Source: Gemmatimonadota bacterium
Lineage (GTDB): Bacteria; JAAXHH01
Direction of reading: 5' to 3'
Assembly (NCBI GenBank): GCA_009835325.1
Contig: VXWP01000011.1
Coordinates: 1 to 46,777 of the forward strand
DNA length: 46,777 nt
Positions 15,440-23,253 of the stretch are shown here, one piece after another (within the stretch, counting starts at the first letter, position 1; the number at the start of each line of letters is the position of its first letter). The translations under genes and the position numbers were made by a program. Below the pieces are notes generated by a model. The model was not told the origin of the DNA and did no database searches. It was given only the letters and a program-made list of their open reading frames with translations.

Positions 15440-16282
15440 TCACACTCGGACGTACTTGTGCACGAGGTTCTCCACGCCCACCTCGCCCACGTAGATATCG
15501 CCGTGCCGGTCGACCCATACGCTGTGCGCGCCGTGGGCTTGATCGACCGGTCCGCCCCGGACGACCCACTGGGCGATGAGCCTGCCGTCCATGTTCATGA
15601 TGGTGACCCCGCCGCCCTCGCCCAGGAAGACCGTGTCTTCGTCATCGACGAACAGGCCGCAGGGCGCGGGACGCCCCGGCCATTCCGCGAGGAAGCGCCC
15701 CTCGGAATCGAAGACCTGGATCCGGTTGTTGGTCTCCCGGTCGGCCACGAGCAGGCGGCCGTCTGACACGGGGAAGATGTTGTGCGGGAGGGTGAACCGG
15801 CCGGGCGCGGCGCCCCTGCCGCCCCAGGATTGGACCAAGCCTCCCGACGGAGTCAACCGGTGCACATAACACTGCCCGTATCCGTCGGAGACGTACAGGT
15901 CCCCGCAGGCGCCCTTGACGGCGCGCGTCGGCATGTTGAAGGGTTTGCCCGGCTCTCCGGCCCGGTTCGGCTCTCCCAGCGTCTGCAGCAGTGTGCCGTC
16001 CGTCGCGAACACCCGGACGGTATGATCTCTGCAGTCCGGAATGAAGATCCTGTCCTCCCCGTCGATCCATATCTCGTGGGGCAGGGCCAGTATGTCGTGA
16101 CCCCATTCGTCCAGCAGGTGGCCGTCCCGGTCGTAGACCACCACGGCGGGACTCGGCTCCCGGTCGACGACGTAGACCCGGTCCCGCGAATCCACGGCCA
16201 CGGCCGTGGCGATGCCCAGCGTGCGCTCGGATCCCCACTCCGGCACCTTCTCGTAACAATAGTCTCCGCTCCCCCAGATCAT
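15440..16282 (-). CDS. NHL-repeat beta-propeller protein
   Basis: This 280-aa protein consists of about six NHL-type blades, each with a pattern such as VAVDSRDRVYVVDRE, IWIDGEDRIFIPDC and LLVADRETNNRIQVFD. It fills a single propeller. No signal peptide or membrane segment is seen, so it is probably cytoplasmic unless exported by another route. Proteins of this type occur as peptidyl-hydroxyglycine lyase relatives, lactonases and scaffolds. The metal-binding and catalytic residues of the lyase cannot be assigned confidently, so I leave the activity open. A GAGGAG site just before the ATG supports the start. It is read in the same direction as the DUF3311/symporter pair and 38 bases upstream of it, which suggests a shared transcript, and it is divergent from the SDR gene. 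Confidence 0.8.
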   Translation of the reverse strand: MIWGSGDYCYEKVPEWGSERTLGIATAVAVDSRDRVYVVDREPSPAVVVYDRDGHLLDEWGHDILALPHEIWIDGEDRIFIPDCRDHTVRVFATDGTLLQTLGEPNRAGEPGKPFNMPTRAVKGACGDLYVSDGYGQCYVHRLTPSGGLVQSWGGRGAAPGRFTLPHNIFPVSDGRLLVADRETNNRIQVFDSEGRFLAEWPGRPAPCGLFVDDEDTVFLGEGGGVTIMNMDGRLIAQWVVRGGPVDQAHGAHSVWVDRHGDIYVGEVGVENLVHKYVRV

Positions 16283-16406
16283 GGTCCGCTCCTCAGGCGA
16301 AATGGCTTCAGATCTCTACTCGTGGACCTGCAAGGCGCTACGGCTTACCTGTCGAATCCGTCGGGTACAAAGGCTTTGTCCCGCATGATGGCACGGTATA
16401 TACTTT

Positions 16407-16444
16407 GTCGATACACCGTCTAGTAGTCGATACACCGTCTAGTA
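16407..16444 (+). repeat. Perfect 19-bp tandem repeat, candidate operator
   Basis: GTCGATACACCGTCTAGTA occurs twice head to tail (16407-16425 and 16426-16444). It lies in the 196-base intergenic region between the divergent NHL-propeller and SDR genes, 34 bases before the SDR start. The two copies are centred 19 bases apart, close to two helical turns, which suits a regulator bound side by side. No regulator gene is seen nearby. A TATATA-like element at 16397-16402 could belong to a promoter. Confidence 0.6.
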
Positions 16445-16478
16445 ATTGTCTATAAAGATGAACGACAGGAGTTTACTC

Positions 16479-17261
16479 ATGGGCGTACTCGACAGCTTTT
16501 CCCTGGCCGGACGCATCGCCGTAGTCACGGGCGGCGCCGGACCGCAGTTCGGAAGCAGCATCTCCGAGGCCCTGGCCGAGGCAGGCGCCACGGTGGTCGT
16601 CGCTTCGCGAGACCTGGAAAACAACCGGCAGTTCGTCGCCGGACTGAACGAACGGGGATTCGACACCCACCCCGAGGCACTGGACATCACAAGTACCGAA
16701 TCGATCGACGACCTGAAACGACGAGTAATGGACCGTTACGGCCGCGTGGACGTCCTGGTCAATAGCGCCGTGGTCGGCCGCGGCGGCGGTTTCGACGAGC
16801 AGACGCCGGACTACTGGGCCGCCAGCGCCCAGGGGAACATGGTGGGGCTCTTCGCCCTTTGCAAGGCCTTCGTCCCCGTCATGGCCGGCCAGGGCAGCGG
16901 GAGCATTATCAATATCTCGAGTATCTACGGCGTCGTGGCCAACGACCCCGGCCTCTACGAAGAAACCGGCATGAAGCAACCGCCGGACTACACCTTCGTC
17001 AAGGGGGGCATGATCAATTTCACCCGATACATCGCGAACTACTACGGGAAGCAGGGCGTACGGGCGAACTGCATCTGCCCCGGCGGGTATTTCAATGAAC
17101 AGCCCGGACCGTTCGTGCAACGGTATGAACATCGCGTGCCACTTGGACGCATGCTGGACAACGAGGACCTCAAGGGCGCCGTGGTCTTCCTGGCCTCCGA
17201 CGCGTCCGGGTACGTCACCGGGGTCGCGCTCATGGTCGACGGCGGCTGGACGTCGCTTTAG
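16479..17261 (+). CDS. SDR-family NAD(P)-dependent oxidoreductase
   Basis: This 260-aa protein is a classical short-chain dehydrogenase/reductase. The cofactor-binding loop is TGGAGPQFG (17-25), and the catalytic residues are Ser148 (NISSIYG), Tyr171 and Lys175 (YTFVK). The NNAG-equivalent reads VNSAVVG. The C terminus has the common GYVTGVALMVDGGW ending. Such enzymes oxidise or reduce sugar alcohols, 3-oxoacyl groups or sugar acids; the substrate cannot be read here, but nearby uronate-dehydrogenase-like and enolase-superfamily genes suggest sugar-acid metabolism. The ATG at 16479 is preceded by AGGAG at 7 bases; a TTG eleven codons earlier is open but has no site. The tandem repeat just upstream may control it. 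It converges with the next gene. Confidence 0.92.
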   Translation: MGVLDSFSLAGRIAVVTGGAGPQFGSSISEALAEAGATVVVASRDLENNRQFVAGLNERGFDTHPEALDITSTESIDDLKRRVMDRYGRVDVLVNSAVVGRGGGFDEQTPDYWAASAQGNMVGLFALCKAFVPVMAGQGSGSIINISSIYGVVANDPGLYEETGMKQPPDYTFVKGGMINFTRYIANYYGKQGVRANCICPGGYFNEQPGPFVQRYEHRVPLGRMLDNEDLKGAVVFLASDASGYVTGVALMVDGGWTSL

Positions 17262-17309
17262 ACGGACACGGACAGGCGCTTTCGGCCGAGGCCAGACGCG
17301 CCAGAAAGA

Positions 17310-18014
17310 TCAGGCTTCCGGATCGATGACGGATTTGTCCTGGGGATAGTAGTCGATCGCCTGGCGGCCGTGATCCAGGTCGTACATGTCCCACGTGCTG
17401 TCGGACACACCGAAAACGATCTCGAACCGGATGCCGGGGTGGATGACCGCCCGTTCGAACACCCGCACCGCGTCACCGTGACTGAGGTGGTGGGGATGGC
17501 CGGGCAGGTCCCGCTGTTTCTGGAAGTTTCCGATGCGCACGCACACGACCTCCATGTCGAACCGCACCGCGTACATGTATCCCAGGCTTTCCCCGAAGAC
17601 CTTGCTGATGGAATAGTAGCTCTCCGGACGCGGCGGCATGTCGATCCTGCGGTACACGTCCTGCGGATAGGGCGCCAGCAAGCCGGCCCTGCTGGCGAAG
17701 GCTACCCGGCGCACGCCATTGCGATTGGCCGCTTCGAACAGCGTATAGGTCCCGATGAAGTTGGCGTCCAGGATTTCCTCCCACGTCGCGCCGCCGGACG
17801 GATTTCCGGCCAGATGGATTATGGCGTCCATGCCTTCGGTGGCCTGGAGCACCGCGTCCATGTCGGTAATATCGCCGACGACCTCGTCATCCATTCCCGG
17901 TGTAGGCACCCGGTCGAAACCGCGGAGAGGGTATTTGTCTTTAAGTCCGTTCACGATGATCGTCCCGACGGCTCCCGCCGATCCGGTGACGAGTATGCGG
18001 GGTGTTTCGTTCAT
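17310..18014 (-). CDS. NAD-dependent epimerase/dehydratase family, uronate-dehydrogenase-like
   Basis: This 234-aa protein is an extended SDR. It has the Rossmann motif TGSAGAVG (10-17), IIHLAG (65-70) and the catalytic pair Tyr134/Lys138 (YYSISK). The length and the GNPSGGATWEEILDAN segment recall uronate dehydrogenases, which oxidise hexuronates to aldarolactones; other NAD-dependent sugar epimerases are possible. The ATG overlaps the stop of the upstream enolase-superfamily gene by 4 bases (ATGA at 18011-18014), so the two are translationally coupled. That pairing makes sense for a uronate or aldarate pathway, in which a dehydratase of the mandelate-racemase group acts on the sugar acid. 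The C terminus is somewhat short for the family, but no break is visible. Confidence 0.85.
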   Translation of the reverse strand: MNETPRILVTGSAGAVGTIIVNGLKDKYPLRGFDRVPTPGMDDEVVGDITDMDAVLQATEGMDAIIHLAGNPSGGATWEEILDANFIGTYTLFEAANRNGVRRVAFASRAGLLAPYPQDVYRRIDMPPRPESYYSISKVFGESLGYMYAVRFDMEVVCVRIGNFQKQRDLPGHPHHLSHGDAVRVFERAVIHPGIRFEIVFGVSDSTWDMYDLDHGRQAIDYYPQDKSVIDPEA

Positions 18015-19237
18015 TCCGACTCCTTGCGCATGAAGGGTCCACGGCGTTCGATCCAGTCGTAGGTCTCCTGCCAGGATGAACTGCCGTCTTCTTCCCAGAT
18101 GTCCAGCCGGATTCCCCGGATGTTGCCTTCGGTGAAACCGGTCAGCCGGTGGACCGAGGGATACCCGATGGTATAGTAGATGTTGCCGCTGGGCAGGCGG
18201 GTCTTCGCGATGTGCCGGGGAAGCTCGGTGATCGGGTTTCCGGCGATGCGCACCAGTTCATCTTCGTCGACGTCGACGCCGAGGCCCGGTCCCTCCGGCA
18301 CGGGGGAACTGCCGTCCGCCACCTCGATCCGGCCGCCGGTCACGTCTTCTCCGTACTGGTCGTCCAGGTTGACCGTGTACATCACGTTGGGGATCACCGC
18401 GCCGAGGTGGAGCGCCATCGCCTTGCTGAGCGTGCCCCCGGTCAACTGGATCACGGTGGAAACGTTCGCCTCGGCACAGGCGAACCCCCGCTTCAGGCTC
18501 ATGCCGATGCCGTGCTCGCCGACCATGTAGGCATCGGCGCATCCCAGCCCGATCTCCGGACCGCCGCCCAGCTGCGGCACGTGCATCAACAGGGGGATCG
18601 ACGTCTGCTCGCGCAGGCGCCGCCAGCCGTCCACGTCGCGCCAGGCCAGCGGGTCCTCGATCACGCCGACGACGGGCGATTTCTCGAGGTTATCGACGAT
18701 GCGCGCCACGTCGGCGAACGAGCGGTTGTGGTTGAAGTCGTAGTGCATCTTGAACCCGGGCGGGGCGACCTCTTCCACGGCACTGTTCTGTTCGTATACA
18801 TCGTAGTACTCGCCCGTGTGCATCTTGAAGATCATGTACCCTTCGTCCGCGGCGCGCACCACCTCGGCGGCCAGTTCTTCGGGAGAGGCCACGCGGGTCC
18901 ACGCCGCGACCGGCACCCGGTCCCGCACCTTCTGTCCCATGAGCTTGTAGGCGGGTTCTTCAAGATGTTTGCCCATGAGATCGTACAGCGCGCCCATGAG
19001 ACCCACGGGATGGCCCGCGGCGATGTGGTCGAAGGGACTGCTGCCCGTCATGCGTTCCACGTCCCGAATGTCCATGGTGACGTGTCCCCGGCTGTCCCCG
19101 TAGCCCACCACGCCGTTGTCTGCCGTCACCTTGAAGATCGTCTGCGTATCGATAGTCCTGAACTGGACCTTCTTGTCGGCATTCCGTTCCGTGAGTTTCG
19201 GATTGATATGGGTAATCGCGATGTCGGTAATTTTCAT
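18011..19237 (-). CDS. Enolase-superfamily dehydratase/racemase (mandelate racemase-like)
   Basis: This 408-aa protein has the two-domain layout of mandelate-racemase/muconate-lactonising enzymes: an N-terminal capping domain (about 1-115) and a TIM barrel. Candidate active-site elements are FKMHTGE (Lys/His on the second strand), MHYDFNHN with the first metal-binding Asp, VIEDPL with the second acid, and GEHGIGMS with a possible catalytic His. The third metal ligand is not clear to me. The expected reaction is abstraction of a proton alpha to a carboxylate, giving dehydration or racemisation of a sugar acid. The start is set at 19237, where the protein begins MKITDIAITH as is usual in the family; nine more codons are open upstream. 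It overlaps the uronate-dehydrogenase-like gene by 4 bases. Confidence 0.87.
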   Translation of the reverse strand: MKITDIAITHINPKLTERNADKKVQFRTIDTQTIFKVTADNGVVGYGDSRGHVTMDIRDVERMTGSSPFDHIAAGHPVGLMGALYDLMGKHLEEPAYKLMGQKVRDRVPVAAWTRVASPEELAAEVVRAADEGYMIFKMHTGEYYDVYEQNSAVEEVAPPGFKMHYDFNHNRSFADVARIVDNLEKSPVVGVIEDPLAWRDVDGWRRLREQTSIPLLMHVPQLGGGPEIGLGCADAYMVGEHGIGMSLKRGFACAEANVSTVIQLTGGTLSKAMALHLGAVIPNVMYTVNLDDQYGEDVTGGRIEVADGSSPVPEGPGLGVDVDEDELVRIAGNPITELPRHIAKTRLPSGNIYYTIGYPSVHRLTGFTEGNIRGIRLDIWEEDGSSSWQETYDWIERRGPFMRKESE

Positions 19238-19313
19238 GGCCTGCTTCTTTCCGTTAGGTTTCACCCTCCGGTGACCGCACCATTGGGCTTTATGGGTTAA
19301 TTACAAGTGTATG

Positions 19314-20198
19314 TCAACGGTTCGCAAGCGATCTGGGCGCTCCCTCCTGGTTCACGCCGTCCCGAACGGTGGTGGCGATGGGCCAACACTGTCCGCCTCT
19401 TTTGCGGTACTCGTCTTCCGCCCCGCAGAGCCACGTGAACATCCGTGCGGCCGCGATGGCGCCCTGGAACTGCTCGAACACGCCCGCCGGCGGATCGAAT
19501 TTGATCGTGTTGAAGTCGATGTCCTCCTCCGTGATCCAGTCTCTCCGCGGCGGTGCGGTCCGCCAGTAGTTGTACTTGAGCAGATTGCGGTATTTGCTCT
19601 TTCCCTTTGGACCGGAAGTGGCCCGCGACCTGCGGTGCCAGATCCCGTAGACGGTGAGAAAGATCGTGCCGGCCGGACCGGCCGACGATACGGTCCCCCG
19701 GATGGAGCCAAGATGGGCCATCATGGGCGCCTTGTTCCGCATGAAGTGCGACCCGGGCAGCACCACGGTAGGTCCCATGTCCTCGGTGCATTCCTCCGGA
19801 TAGTAGAAGACCTGAAGGTATTCCAGCCGGTCCGTATAGATTGTGCCGCCGTCCCGGTGCCAGCTCTGGGGCTGGTCGAAGGGCAGGGGACCCCGGTGGT
19901 TGCTGATGATAAGCGGCAGGGTGAAGCCGCTTCCCAGAAGCGACCGGACGGCGCCCGCCGCCTGTGGGTTCATGAGCACGCCGTCCACGAAGAAGGACTC
20001 CTTCATGATGGGCGTGGGCTCGTAGGTACTGTCGACCCGGTCCAGGAAGTCGATGACCTGCCTGTTGACGTCGTCCGGCACCACACCGGGGAGCATCAGG
20101 TAACCGTTCCGGCAGAAATCGATCACCTCGCGGTCCGTCAGCGTCGGATCGCAGTCCATCTTTTCACCGTAAGGCGCTCCGGTCATCGCGTCCTCCAT
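19314..20198 (-). CDS. Phytanoyl-CoA dioxygenase (PhyH) family protein
   Basis: This 294-aa protein is a probable Fe(II)/2-oxoglutarate-dependent dioxygenase. The iron ligands are His114 and Asp116 (WHRDGG), with His188 (GIWHRRS) as the distal histidine; a downstream basic residue would bind 2-oxoglutarate. N-terminal LTDREVIDFCRNGYLMLPGVV is the typical opening of the family. Members hydroxylate lipids, halogenate, or act on small metabolites; the substrate is not visible. It begins 3 bases after a 126-aa unknown gene, so the two are probably one operon. A GGAG site lies inside the end of that gene. The next gene downstream on this strand (18011-19237) starts 76 bases beyond its stop, so co-transcription is possible. 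Confidence 0.88.
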   Translation of the reverse strand: MEDAMTGAPYGEKMDCDPTLTDREVIDFCRNGYLMLPGVVPDDVNRQVIDFLDRVDSTYEPTPIMKESFFVDGVLMNPQAAGAVRSLLGSGFTLPLIISNHRGPLPFDQPQSWHRDGGTIYTDRLEYLQVFYYPEECTEDMGPTVVLPGSHFMRNKAPMMAHLGSIRGTVSSAGPAGTIFLTVYGIWHRRSRATSGPKGKSKYRNLLKYNYWRTAPPRRDWITEEDIDFNTIKFDPPAGVFEQFQGAIAAARMFTWLCGAEDEYRKRGGQCWPIATTVRDGVNQEGAPRSLANR

Positions 20199-20201
20199 CT
20201 G

Positions 20202-20582
20202 CTATCTCCATCGCTCCAGCACGAACTCGTACCCGAGCCCGTAGTTATCCTGTTCACGCATGGCGAGGGACGTTTCGGGAAACTTGATGATGCGCCAGCC
20301 GTCGTCCAGGGCCTCCTTGATCGACCGGTACCGGAATTCGCCGTTGTCGTTGAGCCCGTCGGAATCCGTGCCGTCTTCGTAGATACTGATGCCGACCACC
20401 GCTGAATGGGGGTTGGTCGTGGGCGCCTGCAGGTAGAGCAGGCTCTGGCGCCCGTCACCCGGGCCGTGCTTCGCGTCGGCGTTTTCCGCCAGGGCGATCG
20501 CTTCGTCGATGTCCTCCCTGGTCAGCACGCCGTCTTCGAAACGTGCTTTGATCGTTTTCAACTGCTCGGTCAGTGGGTCCAT
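20202..20582 (-). CDS. Hypothetical protein, 126 aa, upstream of PhyH
   Basis: I do not recognise this protein. It starts with a short amphipathic helix (about 1-35, TEQLKTIKARFEDGVLTREDIDEAIALAE) and continues as a mixed alpha/beta region with YLQAPTTNPHSAVVGISIYEDG and a C-terminal segment rich in aromatic residues (GWRIIKFPE, YGLGYEFVLERW). It has no signal peptide, membrane segment or cysteines. An AAGGAA site lies close before the ATG. It is separated by 3 bases from the PhyH gene, so a role as a partner of that enzyme, or in the same pathway, is plausible but not shown. Confidence 0.65.
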   Translation of the reverse strand: MDPLTEQLKTIKARFEDGVLTREDIDEAIALAENADAKHGPGDGRQSLLYLQAPTTNPHSAVVGISIYEDGTDSDGLNDNGEFRYRSIKEALDDGWRIIKFPETSLAMREQDNYGLGYEFVLERWR

Positions 20583-20736
20583 CGTTCCTTCTCAGGACGG
20601 GTCGGCCAGGGCCTGCCGGAGTACGCCCGGGCCTGCCGGGGTCGGCCGGTGCCTGCCGGGGCTGAAGCGAGACTCAAAAGAGAAACTTGAGCAAACATAA
20701 CCGGATGGCGGAAATGTGAAAAGAAGAAAACCTTGA

Positions 20737-21672
20737 TTACCGGCGTGACGCCCTGACCATGAGCAGAAACATGCATTCTCCGCAGACCAGCAGCGTGGCC
20801 AGCGTGAGGTGAAGGACCTGCACCCCCGGCGGCAGGCCGCCGTAAGCCAGGACGACCCCCAGCGCGATCTGCAGCAGGATGGCGGCCAGGATGAACCGGG
20901 CGGCTGCGTGAAGCTTCCCGGCCATACCGTGTCGCCGCACCGCCCGGTAAAGGAGCACGCCGGCAATCAGGACCAGCCAGGAAGAAAACCGGTGCACGTG
21001 GTCGACGAGGCCCACCCGGGCCAGCCATTCGCCCCGGGGCAGGCCGCCGTCGTCCTTGATGAAGGGATCGATGCCCTCCCGTACCTGCGTGCCGATGAGG
21101 ACCTGGATCGCCGTAACGGCCAGGAGCGCAAACCCCAGCCGCAATAGGACGGACCGTCCCCGCCCGGTGAGTTCGACGCGCAGGCGCTGTTCCATGGACT
21201 GGAAAGTCACGAAGAGCAGCAGGCACAGCAGGATGACCGCCAGGGCCATGTGGAGCGTAATGATCCCGGGCTGAAGGCCGGACCTGACCACCTGCCCGCC
21301 CAGCCAGCCCTGGAAGCCGACCAGCACGAAACACAGGCCCGCACAATAGAAGACCGCCGGTTGCGTCATTCGATATCGAAACGAACGCAGGAAGGTCACG
21401 AAGACGAGTATCCCGATGACGACGCCCACGAGTCGGTTGGCGTATTCGGTCCACATCTTGACCGGGTTGAAGTCCGCAGGATCGTAGCCCTTCTCGCGGA
21501 CATAGGCCATGTCCAGTGCTTCCACGCTCGCCGGCGGCAGCCAGGAACCCCAGCACCTGGGCCAGTCGGGACAACCCAGACCCGCGCCCGTTATCCGTAC
21601 CAGGCTGCCTACGGTGATCAGGAGTATCGTAGCCGCCAAGGTAGCGAGGGCCGTTTTCTGAAAGGCGTTCAT
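20737..21672 (-). CDS. ctaA: Heme A synthase, COX15/CtaA family
   Basis: This 311-aa membrane protein should oxidise the C8 methyl of heme O to the formyl group of heme A for cytochrome c oxidase. It has about eight membrane helices and the cysteine pair GCPDWPRC (Cys34/Cys40). Conserved histidines appear in ITLHMALA, VDHVHRFSSW and VLHLTLATLL. The first EXXHR motif reads EYANR (Glu76 to Arg80), with Asn79 replacing the usual heme-ligand His; it may be a lineage feature rather than a defect, as everything else is intact. The ATG at 21672 gives the normal N terminus; a longer open frame upstream would add a basic tail running toward the tRNA. No oxidase genes are next to it in the window. Confidence 0.92.
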   Translation of the reverse strand: MNAFQKTALATLAATILLITVGSLVRITGAGLGCPDWPRCWGSWLPPASVEALDMAYVREKGYDPADFNPVKMWTEYANRLVGVVIGILVFVTFLRSFRYRMTQPAVFYCAGLCFVLVGFQGWLGGQVVRSGLQPGIITLHMALAVILLCLLLFVTFQSMEQRLRVELTGRGRSVLLRLGFALLAVTAIQVLIGTQVREGIDPFIKDDGGLPRGEWLARVGLVDHVHRFSSWLVLIAGVLLYRAVRRHGMAGKLHAAARFILAAILLQIALGVVLAYGGLPPGVQVLHLTLATLLVCGECMFLLMVRASRR

Positions 21673-21810
21673 GATTGGGCATCTTAGGCCGCCGCGCCTT
21701 TTTCGGCAAGGGATATCGGGTGGTGAAGGACGGGCCCGGCGGCGGAAATTCGGTTGCCAATCCGGGCGCGTCGATGTATCTTGTGCCGTGCAGTTCAAGG
21801 CGGTATTTCA

Positions 21811-21883
<73 letters not shown>

Positions 21884-21891
21884 TTCCCTGT

Positions 21892-21987
21892 CACAGGCCG
21901 AGCGCCACCGCGGCCCACAGGCCGAGCGCCACCGCAGCTCACAGGCTGGGCGCCACCGCAGCTCACAGGCCGGGCGCCGCCACGGCC
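21892..21987 (+). repeat. Four-copy 24-bp tandem repeat after tRNA-Trp
   Basis: Four head-to-tail copies of a 24-bp unit begin CACAGGC at 21892, 21916, 21940 and 21964. They differ at a few positions only. The array starts 9 bases after the tRNA and ends 22 bases before the next ATG. It has no spacers and is not a CRISPR. Its period is a multiple of three, but no coding use is supported. Confidence 0.9.
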
Positions 21988-22009
21988 GCCTTGACGGAAC
22001 GGACGGGCC

Positions 22010-22375
22010 ATGTCTTTCTTCGAAGTGGAAACCTGGATACCCAAGCCCGACCGGAAAGTCGACCACGACGAAATGATCCGTACCTGGTTCGCCTTCGTGG
22101 AGGCCCACAAAGACGACCTGTTCCCCGAATGGCGGTCCGCCCGCTACTTTCGCGAGGTGGAACGCAACTCCGGCCGGGCCACGGGCCGCTACGTGATGGT
22201 GTTCGAATACGTGTCCCACGAAGGATTCCTCGCGTACAAGGAACGACGCAGGGACTGGTCGGGGCCCTATGCGGAATACAAGAAAGTGGATCCCTACCAG
22301 TTCTTCGACCTGGAATCCGTAACCGAGACCTGTTGGATGCCGGAAGAGCAGGACCGTTGGCTGGATTTCACCTGA
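22010..22375 (+). CDS. Hypothetical protein, possible dimeric alpha/beta-barrel fold
   Basis: This 121-aa protein is not assigned to a named family. It is small, soluble and rich in aromatic residues, with alternating strands and helices (MSFFEVETWIP, DEMIRTWFAFVEAHKD, RYVMVFEYVSHEGFLAYKERR). That pattern resembles dimeric alpha/beta-barrel (ABM/NIPSNAP-like) proteins, but without a decisive motif. The ATG follows the tandem repeat array by 22 bases; no clear ribosome-binding site is seen. It lies 36 bases before the ureohydrolase-like gene and is probably in the same transcript. A role in small-molecule turnover would fit, but this is inference. Confidence 0.65.
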   Translation: MSFFEVETWIPKPDRKVDHDEMIRTWFAFVEAHKDDLFPEWRSARYFREVERNSGRATGRYVMVFEYVSHEGFLAYKERRRDWSGPYAEYKKVDPYQFFDLESVTETCWMPEEQDRWLDFT

Positions 22376-22411
22376 GGCCCATAAGATACCGCCATCGACA
22401 CAGGGGTGGCC

Positions 22412-23176
22412 ATGCGTAATCAATATATACTCACGCCGTACTTCCTGGACCGCCATGACGCGGCGCTCCTCGACCTGGCGCAGGACGACTGGACCATAAA
22501 CGAAACCACGTTGCAGGGCGACAGCGAGATGGCCCGCACTCTGTGTGTGCACCGTCCCCTCGCCGACCGCGTCGCCGAAGCCGCGGAGGCCGGCAGGCGG
22601 CCGGTCAGCGTCGCGGGCGACTGTTGCGCGACCATACCGGTCATGGCCGGGCTGCAGCGCGCCGGGATTCAGCCCCTTTTCCTATGGCTCGACGCCCACG
22701 GGGACTTCAACACCTGGGACACGACGCCGAGCGGGTTCCTGGGCGGCATGCCGCTGGCGATGATGGTCGGACTGGGCGAGCAGACGATGGTCGAGAACGT
22801 GCGCATGGATCCTATTCCCGACGGAGACGTCATCATGTCGGACGGCCGCGACCTGGATCCCGGCGAGCGCAAACTGGTCGAAGCATCCCGGTTGCGGCAT
22901 GTCCCTGACGTGCTCGGACTCCTTCACTGCGACCTGTCCGGCAGGCCGGTCTACGTCCATTTCGATACGGACATCCTGGATCCGTCGGAAGCGCCCGCCA
23001 TGGGCTACCCGGCGCCGGGCGGGCCGCCGTCTCCCGACCTGGAGCGCGTGTTCCGCCACCTCGCGGAACACTGCGACATCGCCGCGCTCTCCATCTCGAC
23101 CTGGCGTTCCAACATGGACGAAGACGGCCGCAGCGGGTCCCTGTGCATGAGCCTCTTCGAAATCCTGACCGGCTGA
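22412..23176 (+). CDS. Arginase/ureohydrolase-family protein with altered metal site
   Basis: This 254-aa protein shows two signature motifs of the arginase/agmatinase fold: DAHGD (94-98) and HFDTDILDP (183-191, Asp185 and Asp187). The first motif, normally GGDHS with a manganese-binding His, reads AGDCCAT, so Cys71 stands at the ligand position. A single-metal or catalytically different enzyme is possible. The fold also includes formimidoylglutamase and guanidinobutyrase, so the substrate is open. The ATG at 22412 is chosen because AGGGG lies 5 bases upstream; a GTG two codons earlier is possible. It is 36 bases after the hypothetical gene at 22010 and followed by tandem repeats that begin inside its last codons. 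Confidence 0.82.
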   Translation: MRNQYILTPYFLDRHDAALLDLAQDDWTINETTLQGDSEMARTLCVHRPLADRVAEAAEAGRRPVSVAGDCCATIPVMAGLQRAGIQPLFLWLDAHGDFNTWDTTPSGFLGGMPLAMMVGLGEQTMVENVRMDPIPDGDVIMSDGRDLDPGERKLVEASRLRHVPDVLGLLHCDLSGRPVYVHFDTDILDPSEAPAMGYPAPGGPPSPDLERVFRHLAEHCDIAALSISTWRSNMDEDGRSGSLCMSLFEILTG

Positions 23177-23246
23177 CCGGCGATCCGGCTGACCGGCGAT
23201 CCGGCTGACTGCGATCCTGCTGACTGCGATCCTGCTGACTGGCGAG
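23173..23246 (+). repeat. Short tandem repeats spanning a stop codon
   Basis: Units CTGACCGGCGATCCGG at 23173 and 23189 are followed by two 15-base variants at 23205 and 23220 and a partial copy at 23235. The first unit contains the stop codon of the ureohydrolase-like gene, so each copy repeats the in-frame TGA context. The array fills nearly the whole gap to the next gene. Confidence 0.88.
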
Positions 23247-23253
23247 TCCTGCC

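Noticed and set aside
21892-21987. CRISPR array
   Set aside because: The units are contiguous, without spacers, and only 24 bp long. No cas genes are seen.
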